Below, piece by piece: positions 9,139-17,517 of a stretch of DNA of 34,974 nt (positions are counted from its first letter, which is position 1; each line of letters starts with the position of its first letter). The notes under the pieces are model-generated. The model saw nothing but the letters and a program-made list of their open reading frames with translations. It was not told the origin of the DNA and did not search any database. Location: contig JANXXM010000024.1 in assembly GCA_025350645.1 (NCBI GenBank), positions 1 to 34,974 on the forward strand, read 5' to 3'. The translations under genes were made by a program, and so were the position numbers. The DNA comes from Ferruginibacter sp. GTDB taxonomy: Bacteria; Bacteroidota; Bacteroidia; Chitinophagales; Chitinophagaceae.

Positions 9139-9423
9139 TTATGTATGTGTGTATGATTGTAATGCTTTTACATAATCATCAAAGGCAATAATTCCTTTAT
9201 CCGTTATTTTACAAAGTGTTTGAGGATAATTATCTTTAAAACGCTTTGTTATATCTATATAACCAACCTCTTTTAATTTATTGAGTTGAACACTTAAATT
9301 ACCTGCAGTAGCGCCGGTTTTTTCTTTTATAAAAGTAAACTCTGCCTCCTTTACTGCTACTAGTAAACTCATAGCACCTAGTCTGAGCTGAGCGTGTAAT
9401 ATGGGATCCAATTCTTTAAACAT
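9139..9423 (-). CDS. Winged-helix DNA-binding transcriptional regulator (HTH_34/MarR-like)
   Basis: A 94-residue single-domain wHTH protein. HPILHAQLRLGAMSLL-type helix 1 (here PILHAQLRLGAMSLLVAVKE, 7-26), a FTFIKEKTGATAGNLSVQLNKLKEVGYI recognition region (29-56) and a KRFKDNYPQTLCKITDKG wing (60-77) match the small ArsR/MarR-like winged-helix family common in Bacteroidota, usually dimeric repressors. No ligand-binding domain is present. It is the last gene of a four-gene minus-strand unit, and its start overlaps the upstream membrane-protein gene by 8 nt. It may regulate that operon or act with the membrane protein; this is inference. Confidence 0.88.
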   Translation of the reverse strand: MFKELDPILHAQLRLGAMSLLVAVKEAEFTFIKEKTGATAGNLSVQLNKLKEVGYIDITKRFKDNYPQTLCKITDKGIIAFDDYVKALQSYTHT

Positions 9424-10009
9424 TTACCTGCTGTTGTTGTTTATACCTTCCCCATAAAATAATACCAGGTATAAACCAGGCAAATAAACCGCATGCTGCC
9501 ATGAGTAAAAGATTTGCACCAAAACTGGTGTAGATAGAGATTACTGCTATTAACCAACAAAGTATACCGCCAATTATCATTGGTTTAAAACCAGTAACAC
9601 CACCAGTTACAAACGTAGGAATACCATAGAGCATCATAAACAAAGTAGTAGTTTGATAATCTGAATGATTGCCTGTGTAAAAACTGGTGATGAATATACA
9701 AATTCCAAAAGCTATCCACACAAAGCGTATGGCTGTTTCATTGTGAGATGTAAATTTTTTCTGTTGCTTTTCTTTTATACCAAAATATATCTGGGGAAGG
9801 AGTGCGAAAACGGTAAGCCACCAGATATTAAACCTAATATGCAATTTATAAGTGTATTGTAGCCAGGAAATAATGCTGCAAGTAACTATTATTGTACCCC
9901 AAACAATAGCTGCAATACCTTTTGTAACATAACTGCGTTTAGCTTTACCTATCATTTCAGTAATAAGCTTTAGACTTTCCTCTTGTGTAAAGGATTGTTC
10001 ATTTTGCAT
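9416..10009 (-). CDS. Six-helix integral membrane protein of unknown function
   Basis: A 197-residue membrane protein with a soluble, acidic then basic N-terminus (1-30) and six predicted transmembrane segments at about 31-51, 62-78, 93-111, 119-140, 142-163 and 165-188, ending in a short Gln-rich tail. I recognise no catalytic motif. Its stop overlaps the start of the winged-helix gene by 8 nt, and it begins 9 nt after the TPR-like gene ends. Physical coupling to a small DNA-binding protein hints at a membrane sensor or anti-regulator role, but the sequence does not show it. Confidence 0.85.
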   Translation of the reverse strand: MQNEQSFTQEESLKLITEMIGKAKRSYVTKGIAAIVWGTIIVTCSIISWLQYTYKLHIRFNIWWLTVFALLPQIYFGIKEKQQKKFTSHNETAIRFVWIAFGICIFITSFYTGNHSDYQTTTLFMMLYGIPTFVTGGVTGFKPMIIGGILCWLIAVISIYTSFGANLLLMAACGLFAWFIPGIILWGRYKQQQQVNV

Positions 10010-10018
10010 ACTAATTTA

Positions 10019-10666
10019 TTATTTGCATTGATTAATGAGCATATCAGCATAAGATTTACCCCAGTAAGGTGAAACTTCTGTTGCTGGTTTAAATGTTTTA
10101 AATTTTTCTACAGCTATTTCCAGTTGTGGCTTTGCAGTTTTGCAGCCGCCACCAAATTGCTCCGGAGTATATTGGAGATTTTGTCCTTTAAGCAGGTATG
10201 GGCGTGGGTTTGATGGGTCCTGCTCTTTTGCTTTTTTTAGCAGATTATCACTCAATGCACCATATTGCATATAACGTTGCTGTGGATTCAGCATTAATTG
10301 TAAACTTGCTATCATACTTTTTACGCAGCTTATTTCTGAATTGCCTGGTTGTAAAGAATCTGCTTTGTTTATAAGCGCTGTAGCCTTTTCTGCAATGGCG
10401 TCATTATTAACCGGGTTTTTTTGCATAAACCCGTAATTTACTCTGCTGTAAGCCGCATAATAATATGGCAGCCACTGGTTCTTTTCCGATGTACCTATTC
10501 TTTCGAAGGTATTAGCCAGATCTACAAATGCATCCGGCTTGTTATTGATGGATGCAGAATCTACAAGAGAAATATTTTTTTTCATTGCAGAAATAAATTT
10601 TTCACTTTGACAAAATGATGCAAATGATAAAAGTAAAAAAGCAGTTAGCAGCATTAAATTTTTCAT
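10019..10666 (-). CDS. Exported TPR-like repeat protein
   Basis: A 215-residue exported protein with signal peptide 1-19 (ends FC|Q or SFC|QS). The mature chain is helical, with TPR-like spacing: DAFVDLANTFERIG, WLPYYYAAYSRVNYG, AIAEKATALINKADSL, YLLKGQNLQY. The C-terminus holds the motif EQFGGGCKTAKPQLEIAVEKFKTF followed by PYWG...LINQC. This GGGC...F.P..P.WG pattern is one I associate with uncharacterised Bacteroidota exported proteins. It lies 28 nt after the TonB receptor gene and 9 nt before the membrane-protein gene. It is probably periplasmic, perhaps a partner of the receptor. Function unknown. Confidence 0.8.
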   Translation of the reverse strand: MKNLMLLTAFLLLSFASFCQSEKFISAMKKNISLVDSASINNKPDAFVDLANTFERIGTSEKNQWLPYYYAAYSRVNYGFMQKNPVNNDAIAEKATALINKADSLQPGNSEISCVKSMIASLQLMLNPQQRYMQYGALSDNLLKKAKEQDPSNPRPYLLKGQNLQYTPEQFGGGCKTAKPQLEIAVEKFKTFKPATEVSPYWGKSYADMLINQCK

Positions 10667-10694
10667 GATGTTGGTTTTTAATTTTAAAAAAATA

Positions 10695-12956
10695 TTATAA
10701 ATTATTGTTTATTGCATCCTGCGTTCTGTCTATACCAAAACTAAGAAAGCACCCAATAAACAAAAATCTTTTTGATGGAGGAATAATTGCTTGTTTATTA
10801 GAGTTAAGAGAAGAATAATTATACCCATAAATCTGCGGCTGCCCCAGCACGTTGGTGAACGAAAGTACCCAAACAGAAAATGTTTTTTTTCCGATTTTGC
10901 CAAGGTTAGGCAAATAATTTAAACTAAAAGAAAGACTGTTATAATTTATTGTACGACCTTCCTCTTTTACAATATATTTTGCCTGGGTATTATCAAAACC
11001 AAGGTTATAATATGGCCTGCCTGTAGCAAAATTATAACTGGCATTAAAACCGGTTTTCCAAGGAAGTACAAATTTTTTGGCTACAAAAGAACTGGTGTGT
11101 GTGGCTGCAAAAGTTGGTCTTATACTACCCGGAAAATTAATATAATTTCTTTTAGTATCCAGATAAGAATACGATATCCAGTAATCCAGATTTTTCACTG
11201 TTTTCTTATCTCTCCAAAATAGCTCAAAGCCTTTGGCATAGCCATATCCATTATTATTTGCAGCCACTTCCCTGCCATTGTTGTTGGGTAACGTTTTAAA
11301 TAGATCGTTGTATTTTTTATAAAAAAGTTCTGATCTGAAAATGCGCTCATTACTAGTTTTTTGATATTGTAAAATATAATGTGTGGCTTCGGAATATTTA
11401 AGATCAGTAACAATAGCTGGCAGGTATTTTCTTTCTGGATTTTGATAAAATATACCATAAGCAAATGATACCTGGCTTTTATCTTTTAATTTATATGCCA
11501 GCGATACTCTTGGCGCAATATTCCAGCGGTTCATTAAAGTAGAATGCTCTAACCTTGTACCTGCTTTTAATGCAATATCCCTGGTAAGATAAAGATCTGT
11601 TTCTATAAAAAAAGCATTGAGGTTATCATTTACTTTGTCTGTAAATTTATTTCCATTAAATAAAGTATATGCTGTTTTTTCGTTGCTCAAAAAATAATCA
11701 GTGCCAAACCTCATGGCGTTAATACCATTTAAACGCTTCTCCATTACTATCCTTGCCTGTGCATAAATGGCGCTGTTTACTAAAGAAAAATTTTTGAACG
11801 AATAACCATTAGGTATAGAAAATTGCTGTTTATTATTTTCGGCATCCTGCAGTTCATTCATAATATTATCTTTATTGGTACTAAAACTAAGGCCTGTATT
11901 TATTTTCCAACCTTTGCCTATATTTTCCCGCCAGCTTATGTTTTGAAAAGTATTAAAATTTTCTATTTCAAAAGCGTCTTTTAGCAAAAGCGAATCAATA
12001 TCTGCTGTGCGCAGAGCCGTACGGTTCCAGCTTGCATATCCATAATATTTAATAAAACCACCCTTTGTTGTTTTAATGCGAAAATTTGCATCTCCTTGAT
12101 GATATAATGGAGTTTTATAAAAATCTGGCTTTTGCTTAATAACTGCAAATGCAGGAGCCAGGTTTGTATAATTATAAGATATACCCCATGCTGCTTTTTT
12201 ATTTTTAGCTAATTTTTGGATACCAGCGCCTACTCCAATAACAGATATATTTACGTCTGCTTCTGTACGCTCTGGCAAATCTGCACTTTCTAAAATAAGT
12301 GCTGCGGATAATGCCTGGCCGTACAACGCCGAATATCCGCCTGTAGAAAATATAGTACCCTTAAAAAGAAAGGGATTAAACCTGCCCCTTGTAGCTAAAC
12401 CGGGTAAACTACTATAAAAAAAATTATTTACTAGGCTTCCATCTATAAAAATCTTACTTTCTGTAGCTGAACCACCTCGTACAAAAAGACCTTCACTCTC
12501 GCCCACCTGTTGAGAGCCGGGAAGCGTTTTTAATGCCCCTGTAATGTCCGCATTACCACCCGCTGTTGTTACAATATCCAACGAAGTAAGTACTGTTCCC
12601 TTCTTTTTATCACTTGCCTCAAATGCACCTGCGGTTATCGTTACTGCATTTAATTCCGTTATCAATTCCTTAATAGTTATGTTTTGATCTAAATTCTTTT
12701 CTTCAATTGATATTTTATTTTTATATGATGAATAACCGGAGAGGGTTACTTCTAAATAATGTTCTCCTTTTTCTGTTGTCAAAAAAGAAAAATTACCCAA
12801 AGAATCTGTGGTAGTTCCATCGTAAGAATCTTTTATAACTACACTTGCTCCCCGTAGTATTTTATTTTTGTTATCTGTAAGTTTACCCGATATTTTAATT
12901 TGAGCAGGAGCACTTAAACTCCCCAAAAATAAAGAAAATAGAATAATACTTTTCAT
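10695..12956 (-). CDS. TonB-dependent outer-membrane receptor
   Basis: A 753-residue outer-membrane receptor, not of the SusC type. Signal peptide 1-18 (ends APA|Q), carboxypeptidase-regulatory-like domain at about 20-95 (ISGKLTDNKNKILRGASVVI), then a plug from about 105 (NAVTITAGAFEASDKKKGTVL through GGNADITGALKTLPGSQQVGESEGLFVRGGSATESKIFIDG). The remainder is beta-barrel. About ten residues follow the last clear strand (FLSFGIDRTQDAINNNL), so the terminal aromatic residue usual for barrels is not last. It is the first gene of the four-gene minus-strand operon. Substrate unknown; no siderophore or cobalamin gene is nearby, and no cobalamin riboswitch is seen upstream. Confidence 0.93.
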   Translation of the reverse strand: MKSIILFSLFLGSLSAPAQIKISGKLTDNKNKILRGASVVIKDSYDGTTTDSLGNFSFLTTEKGEHYLEVTLSGYSSYKNKISIEEKNLDQNITIKELITELNAVTITAGAFEASDKKKGTVLTSLDIVTTAGGNADITGALKTLPGSQQVGESEGLFVRGGSATESKIFIDGSLVNNFFYSSLPGLATRGRFNPFLFKGTIFSTGGYSALYGQALSAALILESADLPERTEADVNISVIGVGAGIQKLAKNKKAAWGISYNYTNLAPAFAVIKQKPDFYKTPLYHQGDANFRIKTTKGGFIKYYGYASWNRTALRTADIDSLLLKDAFEIENFNTFQNISWRENIGKGWKINTGLSFSTNKDNIMNELQDAENNKQQFSIPNGYSFKNFSLVNSAIYAQARIVMEKRLNGINAMRFGTDYFLSNEKTAYTLFNGNKFTDKVNDNLNAFFIETDLYLTRDIALKAGTRLEHSTLMNRWNIAPRVSLAYKLKDKSQVSFAYGIFYQNPERKYLPAIVTDLKYSEATHYILQYQKTSNERIFRSELFYKKYNDLFKTLPNNNGREVAANNNGYGYAKGFELFWRDKKTVKNLDYWISYSYLDTKRNYINFPGSIRPTFAATHTSSFVAKKFVLPWKTGFNASYNFATGRPYYNLGFDNTQAKYIVKEEGRTINYNSLSFSLNYLPNLGKIGKKTFSVWVLSFTNVLGQPQIYGYNYSSLNSNKQAIIPPSKRFLFIGCFLSFGIDRTQDAINNNL

Positions 12957-13396
12957 TTCAAAAATTTACACAAACGTAAAGTAGTTTATTTTATAAACCA
13001 AATTATTTTTGATTTTTTAAAATTAATATTAAAAAGTTGAAAGTTTTTTTATCAACTATTTTAATGGTAAGTATATGATAATCATAAAATTAGTAACTTA
13101 GTTTTATCATAGAATGCAATGATGTATTATTTAGTTCTTAAAAATAATTTTTTCTTTCGGGGTGCCTTTTGTAATTTAGCAATAGAATTTAATGGGTTAG
13201 TAAGTACAAAGGGCTATCAGAAATGATAGCCCTTTTACTTTTTAATTATCTGATATTTTTTTTAAAGCGTTTATATATTCCTTAAAAAAATGCTAACGTA
13301 ATATTTTTCTGAGCTCGTGTACAAAAAAATTAAAAAAATAAAATCGTAAAAATGATTGCGTGTTTTGTAATAAATGAAATGCGTTTATTTAAAAAA
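12957..13396. other. Intergenic region between the TonB receptor gene and purD, with an orphan hairpin
   Basis: Transcription from the receptor gene starts leftward from here, and purD transcription ends here from the right. No coding frame is seen. It holds a 13-nt palindrome TATGATAATCATA at 13074-13086 and a strong hairpin at 13211-13232 described separately. The remainder is AT-rich and unremarkable. Confidence 0.5.
13211..13242 (+). terminator. Strong hairpin with GAAA tetraloop, plus-strand terminator (no gene upstream)
   Basis: A perfect 9-bp stem (GGGCTATCA at 13211-13219, TGATAGCCC at 13224-13232) closes a GAAA tetraloop and is followed by TTTTACTTTTT. In this orientation it is a textbook terminator, yet no plus-strand coding gene lies upstream; the nearest transcripts are on the other strand. 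On the minus strand the tail is TTTGTACTT, weaker, so it might also terminate purD about 165 nt after its stop. Confidence 0.7.
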
Positions 13397-14677
13397 TTAT
13401 TTAAATTCATACCCTATATCAGAACGATATTTCATGTCGGTAAAATGAATATTTTGCAAAATATATTCTGATTGTTCTGCAGCTTCTTTAATATTATCTC
13501 CCAGAGACACTGCAATTAAAACCCTGCCACCGGTTGTAATAATATTTTCATTTTCTTTTATTGTACCGGCATGAAAAACCATACTGCCTTTTACAATATT
13601 TTCTTCCAGCCCATAAATAATTTTTCCTTTGACGTATTCTCCCGGGTATCCACCGCTAACTGCCACAACTGCTACTGCAGCCTGCGTTTCAATATCTATA
13701 GCCAACTCATTTAGTGTTCCATTAATTGTAGCAGCAAGTAATGCTACAAAATCGTTTTTTAACCTGGGTAATACTACTTCCGTTTCCGGATCTCCCATAC
13801 GGCAGTTATATTCAATTACTTTAGGCTCTCCATTTTCAATCATTAAACCTACAAAAATAAATCCTTTGTAATGCAGGTTATCTTGTTGTAATCCTTGCAC
13901 AGTAGGTGTTGCAATATGCCGTATAATTTTTTCTTTTAATTGTGGGGTTAATATGGGCACAGGACTTACTGCACCCATGCCACCTGTATTTAATCCAGTA
14001 TCACCTTCCCCTATTCTTTTGTAATCTTTTGCTTCTGGCAAAAACAGATAGTTCTTTCCATCTGTTAATAAAAAAATACTCATTTCTATCCCAGTTAAAT
14101 ATTCTTCTATTACTACTTTATTTCCTGCATCACCAAATTTTGAATGAATAAGCATCAACTCAAATTCTGCCAGTGCTTCTATATGAGTTTCACAAATAAG
14201 CACGCCTTTACCCGCAGCCAAACCATCGGCTTTTAAAACAATGGGTAAACTATGATTTTTTATATAGAGGCAGCCTTCTTCAAAATTTAGAAAAGTAAAT
14301 TCTTTATATTCTGCTGTGGGAATATTGTAGCGATGCATAAAACTTTTTGCATAAGCTTTGCTGCCTTCCAATTGCGCTGCCTGCTGTGCTGGGCCAATAA
14401 TGCCAATATGCTTTGTACTTTGGTTATTCATAAAAAAATCAACTATACCCTTCACCAGGGGTTCTTCTGGCCCTACCAAAATAATATCAATGGCATACAC
14501 TAAGGCAGCTTTGGCAATAGCCTCAAAATCTGCAATGGCAACAGGTAAATTAATACCTAGCGTTTCAGTACCTGCATTACCGGGGGCTATATAAAGGTTT
14601 TTACAAAGGGAGCTTTGCTTTATTTTCCAGGCAAAAGTATGTTCTCTGCCACCGGCGCCTATGAGAAGAATATTCAT
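13397..14677 (-). CDS. purD: Phosphoribosylamine--glycine ligase (GAR synthetase)
   Basis: A 426-residue cytosolic enzyme of de novo purine synthesis: 5-phosphoribosylamine + glycine + ATP gives glycinamide ribonucleotide. The N-terminus MNILLIGAGGREHTFAWKI is diagnostic of PurD. It is followed by LVGPEEPLVKGIVDFF (N domain to about 100), the ATP-grasp domain (about 102-300) with VLKADGLAAGKGV, EEYLTGIEMS, MGAVSPVP and EYNCRMGDPETEVVLPRL, and the C-terminal domain with VVAVSGGYPGEYVKG. Length is normal. It is a single gene. A likely promoter box TACTTTCG lies 40-47 nt upstream, with palindromes AAGTAATTACTT and GCAGCTGC beside it. Confidence 0.97.
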   Translation of the reverse strand: MNILLIGAGGREHTFAWKIKQSSLCKNLYIAPGNAGTETLGINLPVAIADFEAIAKAALVYAIDIILVGPEEPLVKGIVDFFMNNQSTKHIGIIGPAQQAAQLEGSKAYAKSFMHRYNIPTAEYKEFTFLNFEEGCLYIKNHSLPIVLKADGLAAGKGVLICETHIEALAEFELMLIHSKFGDAGNKVVIEEYLTGIEMSIFLLTDGKNYLFLPEAKDYKRIGEGDTGLNTGGMGAVSPVPILTPQLKEKIIRHIATPTVQGLQQDNLHYKGFIFVGLMIENGEPKVIEYNCRMGDPETEVVLPRLKNDFVALLAATINGTLNELAIDIETQAAVAVVAVSGGYPGEYVKGKIIYGLEENIVKGSMVFHAGTIKENENIITTGGRVLIAVSLGDNIKEAAEQSEYILQNIHFTDMKYRSDIGYEFK

Positions 14678-14697
14678 ATTAGGTTAAAGTTTTTGGT

Positions 14698-14724
14698 AAG
14701 TAATTACTTGCAGCTGCGAAAGTA
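14698..14724 (-). promoter_or_regulatory. Candidate purD promoter with adjoining palindromes
   Basis: Reading leftward, TACTTTCG (14724-14717) is one base from TAnnTTTG and is followed by GCAGCTGC (14717-14710) and the 12-bp palindrome AAGTAATTACTT (14698-14709). The sucC upstream region has a similar box, TATCTTCG followed by CAGC. No clear -33 box was found. The palindromes may be an operator, but that is inference. Confidence 0.35.
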
Positions 14725-14882
14725 AAACCCTTTATACGTATAATGAACATTTTATAAAAACTAATAAAATTATTTAATTAACTGTTTTATTCGGCAACTA
14801 TTTAAGAGAAATAGCGAATAGTAAAAAGAATTACTTATTTTGGTATTCATTTCATTTTATACCCAAGTACAAAAACAAAAAT

Positions 14883-16799
14883 ATGATCGAACAAACTGCA
14901 CAAAGAGGACATCCTAAAGGATTGTATGTATTATTTGCAACGGAATTTTGGGAAAGATTTAGTTACTATGGAATGAGGGCGATATTTGTTCTTTTTATGA
15001 CAAAATATCTCTTTTTTAATAAGGGGTATGCATCTAATATTTATGGTACATATACTGGACTAGTTTACCTGACTCCTTTAATTGGTGGGTATGTAGCAGA
15101 CAGATATTGGGGCAACAGAAAATCTATTTTTGTTGGCGGATTACTGATGGCACTAGGTCAGTTCTTACTTTTTACATGCGCTTCTTTACAGCAGGGTTCA
15201 GGTTCTTCATTAATATTTTTATGGGCTGGGTTAGGATTTTTAATATTTGGCAATGGTTTTTTTAAACCAAATATTTCAACAATGGTCGGACAGCTTTATC
15301 CCGAAAATGATGTGCGTAAAGATGGAGCCTATTCTATATTTTATATGGGTATAAACGCCGGTGCTTTTTTTGCACCTATAGTGTGTGGCTGGCTAGGAGA
15401 AAATGTAGATTTTAAATGGGGATTTTTAGCGGCTGGTATTGGTATGCTCGTAGCTTTAGTAATATTTTATTTTACAAAAGATAAGTATGTGACAGGTCCG
15501 GATGGTAAACAATTAGGTGTTGGACCAAATAAATTAAATGATACAACAGCAGACTCAAAAGGAGGAGGCTTTAGTACACAACAAATTGCAATATTGGTGG
15601 GAGGTATATTAACAGTTATGTCTATTTTATTTTTTGTTTTAAAAGTAGATTTTTGGGGTTCTTTAATTTATGGAATGACGATTGTTGCACCTTTTGTAGT
15701 AATAACAGACAAATCATTAACTAAAATAGAAAAAGATAGGTTATGGGTCATCATTTTGGTAATGCTTTTTGTAGTTTTTTTCTGGATGTGTTTTGAACAA
15801 GCTGGCGCATCACTTACCTTTTTTGCTGATGAACAAACTAACAGAACATTATTTGGCTGGACTATGCCGGCAAGTTATTTTCAAAGTTTTAATGCAGGGT
15901 TTATTGTATTACTGGCACCTGTCTTAAGTGTTATATGGCTAAAATTGGGTAAAAAAGGAAAAAATCCTGTGGCTCCATACAAACAGGCGTTAGGCCTGGC
16001 ATTTTTAGCCTTAGGGTTTTTATATATAGCTTTTGGTTCAAGAAACATTCCACCTGCAGGTGCAAGTATATTTTTTCTAACAGGATTATATTTTTTACAT
16101 ACCATTGGGGAGCTCTGTCTGAGCCCGATAGGTTTATCAATGGTAAATAAATTAACCCCTTTACGCTTTACTTCTTTAATGATGGGGGTTTGGTTTTTAG
16201 CCATTGCTACAGGAAACAAATTAGCAGGTACTATGAGTTCTCTTTATCCGGAACAACAAAATCTTTCTGCATCCTTTAAAGCTGACAAAGTAACCATTAA
16301 TGGAAATGCAGTGAATTGGGATTCCATTTCTAATAATCATGGTATAAACATAAATAAAACAATGGAATTGGAGTTTGTAAAGAAAAATGAAAAATCTACT
16401 GAACCAGATTCCTTGGTAAATATTAAACTAATAAGCGGAGAAAAACTAAATGTAGATGCAGACTCCCTAAGAATTAAAAGGATAATTCCTGGTAAATGGA
16501 GTAAAGAAAAAACTGATAAAATTTTTAATCAATATAAAGATAAAGAACCTACATTTATTTTTGCAAAAGGTAAAGAGGTCAGTACTTATTACCTATTAAA
16601 AAATGAAAACTTTTTTAAAAACAATGAAATCAATGTTGAAAAATGGAATACTAATCCGGTATCTCCAACTTTTCTCGGTATTGTTATAAAAGATCTGTAC
16701 ACCTATTTTATGTTATTTGTAGGTTTATCAGGCATAGCAGCACTAATGTTATTTTTTCTTGCAGGCAAACTTAAAAAAATGATGCACGGAGTTTCGTAG
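14883..16799 (+). CDS. POT/PTR family proton-coupled di/tripeptide transporter
   Basis: A 638-residue inner-membrane MFS transporter importing small peptides with protons. It opens with the POT motif EFWERFSYYGMRAIF (about 20-34), in which ExxER binds protons and stabilises. PTR2 signature 1 is at GGYVADRYWGNRKSIFVGG (about 68-86) and signature 2 at FYMGINAGAFFAP (about 154-166). Another conserved FEQAGASLTFFADEQTNR segment lies near 303-320. At about residues 455-597 there is a hydrophilic, probably periplasmic insertion of about 143 residues before the last helix, which lengthens it beyond typical bacterial POTs (about 450-500). It is a monocistronic unit ended by a strong terminator; a weak -7-like TTATTTTG lies at 14835-14842. 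Confidence 0.95.
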   Translation: MIEQTAQRGHPKGLYVLFATEFWERFSYYGMRAIFVLFMTKYLFFNKGYASNIYGTYTGLVYLTPLIGGYVADRYWGNRKSIFVGGLLMALGQFLLFTCASLQQGSGSSLIFLWAGLGFLIFGNGFFKPNISTMVGQLYPENDVRKDGAYSIFYMGINAGAFFAPIVCGWLGENVDFKWGFLAAGIGMLVALVIFYFTKDKYVTGPDGKQLGVGPNKLNDTTADSKGGGFSTQQIAILVGGILTVMSILFFVLKVDFWGSLIYGMTIVAPFVVITDKSLTKIEKDRLWVIILVMLFVVFFWMCFEQAGASLTFFADEQTNRTLFGWTMPASYFQSFNAGFIVLLAPVLSVIWLKLGKKGKNPVAPYKQALGLAFLALGFLYIAFGSRNIPPAGASIFFLTGLYFLHTIGELCLSPIGLSMVNKLTPLRFTSLMMGVWFLAIATGNKLAGTMSSLYPEQQNLSASFKADKVTINGNAVNWDSISNNHGININKTMELEFVKKNEKSTEPDSLVNIKLISGEKLNVDADSLRIKRIIPGKWSKEKTDKIFNQYKDKEPTFIFAKGKEVSTYYLLKNENFFKNNEINVEKWNTNPVSPTFLGIVIKDLYTYFMLFVGLSGIAALMLFFLAGKLKKMMHGVS

Positions 16800-16822
16800 C
16801 TCAAATTTCTAAGAATTTTAAG

Positions 16823-16857
16823 AAGCTGCTGATATTTAACAATCAGCAGCTTTTTTA
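16823..16857 (+). terminator. Rho-independent terminator of the POT transporter gene
   Basis: A perfect 11-bp stem (AAGCTGCTGAT at 16823-16833, ATCAGCAGCTT at 16842-16852) with an 8-nt loop runs into TTTTTT, 23 nt after the stop codon. Confidence 0.93.
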
Positions 16858-16924
16858 TTAATCAAAGTGTATAAAGAACTTTATAAAAATAAAAGTACTA
16901 TTTACTTTTTCTTAATTTTACGCT

Positions 16925-17503
16925 ATGACAATAAAACAGCGATTTTTAAAAACCGTGTATCCATTTTTTAAATTTTTGAATAGAATTTTTAAAACGAATG
17001 CCAATATTTTTTCTTCAGAAAAAAAAGCTGTAGAACCATTTTATGATTTATCTGCAACATTATCTAATGGTGATGAACTGGATTTTTATACACTTAAAAA
17101 TAAGAAAGTACTTATTGTAAATACCGCCAGCGATTGCGGATTTACTGCTCAGTATGGCGAATTGGAAACGTTGTATGAACAAAAAAGACCCAACCTTGAA
17201 ATACTGGCTTTTCCTGCAAATGATTTTAAGCAGGAGCATAAAGATGATTACGCCATAGCAAACTTCTGCAAAAAAAATTATGGGGTTAGCTTTCCTGTAA
17301 TGCGCAAAAGCAGGGTAGGTATTCACTCTTCGCAAAACAAGGTGTATGAATGGCTTACAGATAAAGACCGCAATGGCTGGAATGTAAATGAACCTTCATG
17401 GAATTTTTGTAAATATCTTATAGATGAAAATGGTAACCTTACTCATTTTTTTGAAGCCTCGGAATCTCCATTAGGGAAAAATATTCTTTCGGCACTGGCA
17501 TAA
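16925..17503 (+). CDS. Glutathione peroxidase family protein (Cys type)
   Basis: A 192-residue thioredoxin-fold peroxidase that reduces hydroperoxides; bacterial Cys-type members usually use thioredoxin rather than glutathione. The catalytic tetrad can be placed: peroxidatic Cys71 in NTASDCGFTAQYG, Gln103 in FPANDFKQE, Trp159 and Asn160 in WNFCKYLID. The loop FPANDFKQE is one residue shorter than the usual FPxxQFxxQEP and lacks the following Pro-Gly. A basic N-terminal extension of about 38 residues precedes the domain (KQRFLKTVYPFFKFLNRIF), amphipathic rather than a clean signal peptide; a membrane anchor is possible. The next gene starts 14 nt downstream. Confidence 0.92.
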   Translation: MTIKQRFLKTVYPFFKFLNRIFKTNANIFSSEKKAVEPFYDLSATLSNGDELDFYTLKNKKVLIVNTASDCGFTAQYGELETLYEQKRPNLEILAFPANDFKQEHKDDYAIANFCKKNYGVSFPVMRKSRVGIHSSQNKVYEWLTDKDRNGWNVNEPSWNFCKYLIDENGNLTHFFEASESPLGKNILSALA

Positions 17504-17517
17504 AAAAATTAAACAAC

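Noticed and set aside
13141-13200. CTTTCGGGGTGCCTTTTG resembles the 5' strand of a TPP riboswitch.
   Set aside because: The diagnostic CTGAGA and the downstream ACCTGATCTGG-type half are missing, and no thiamine gene follows.
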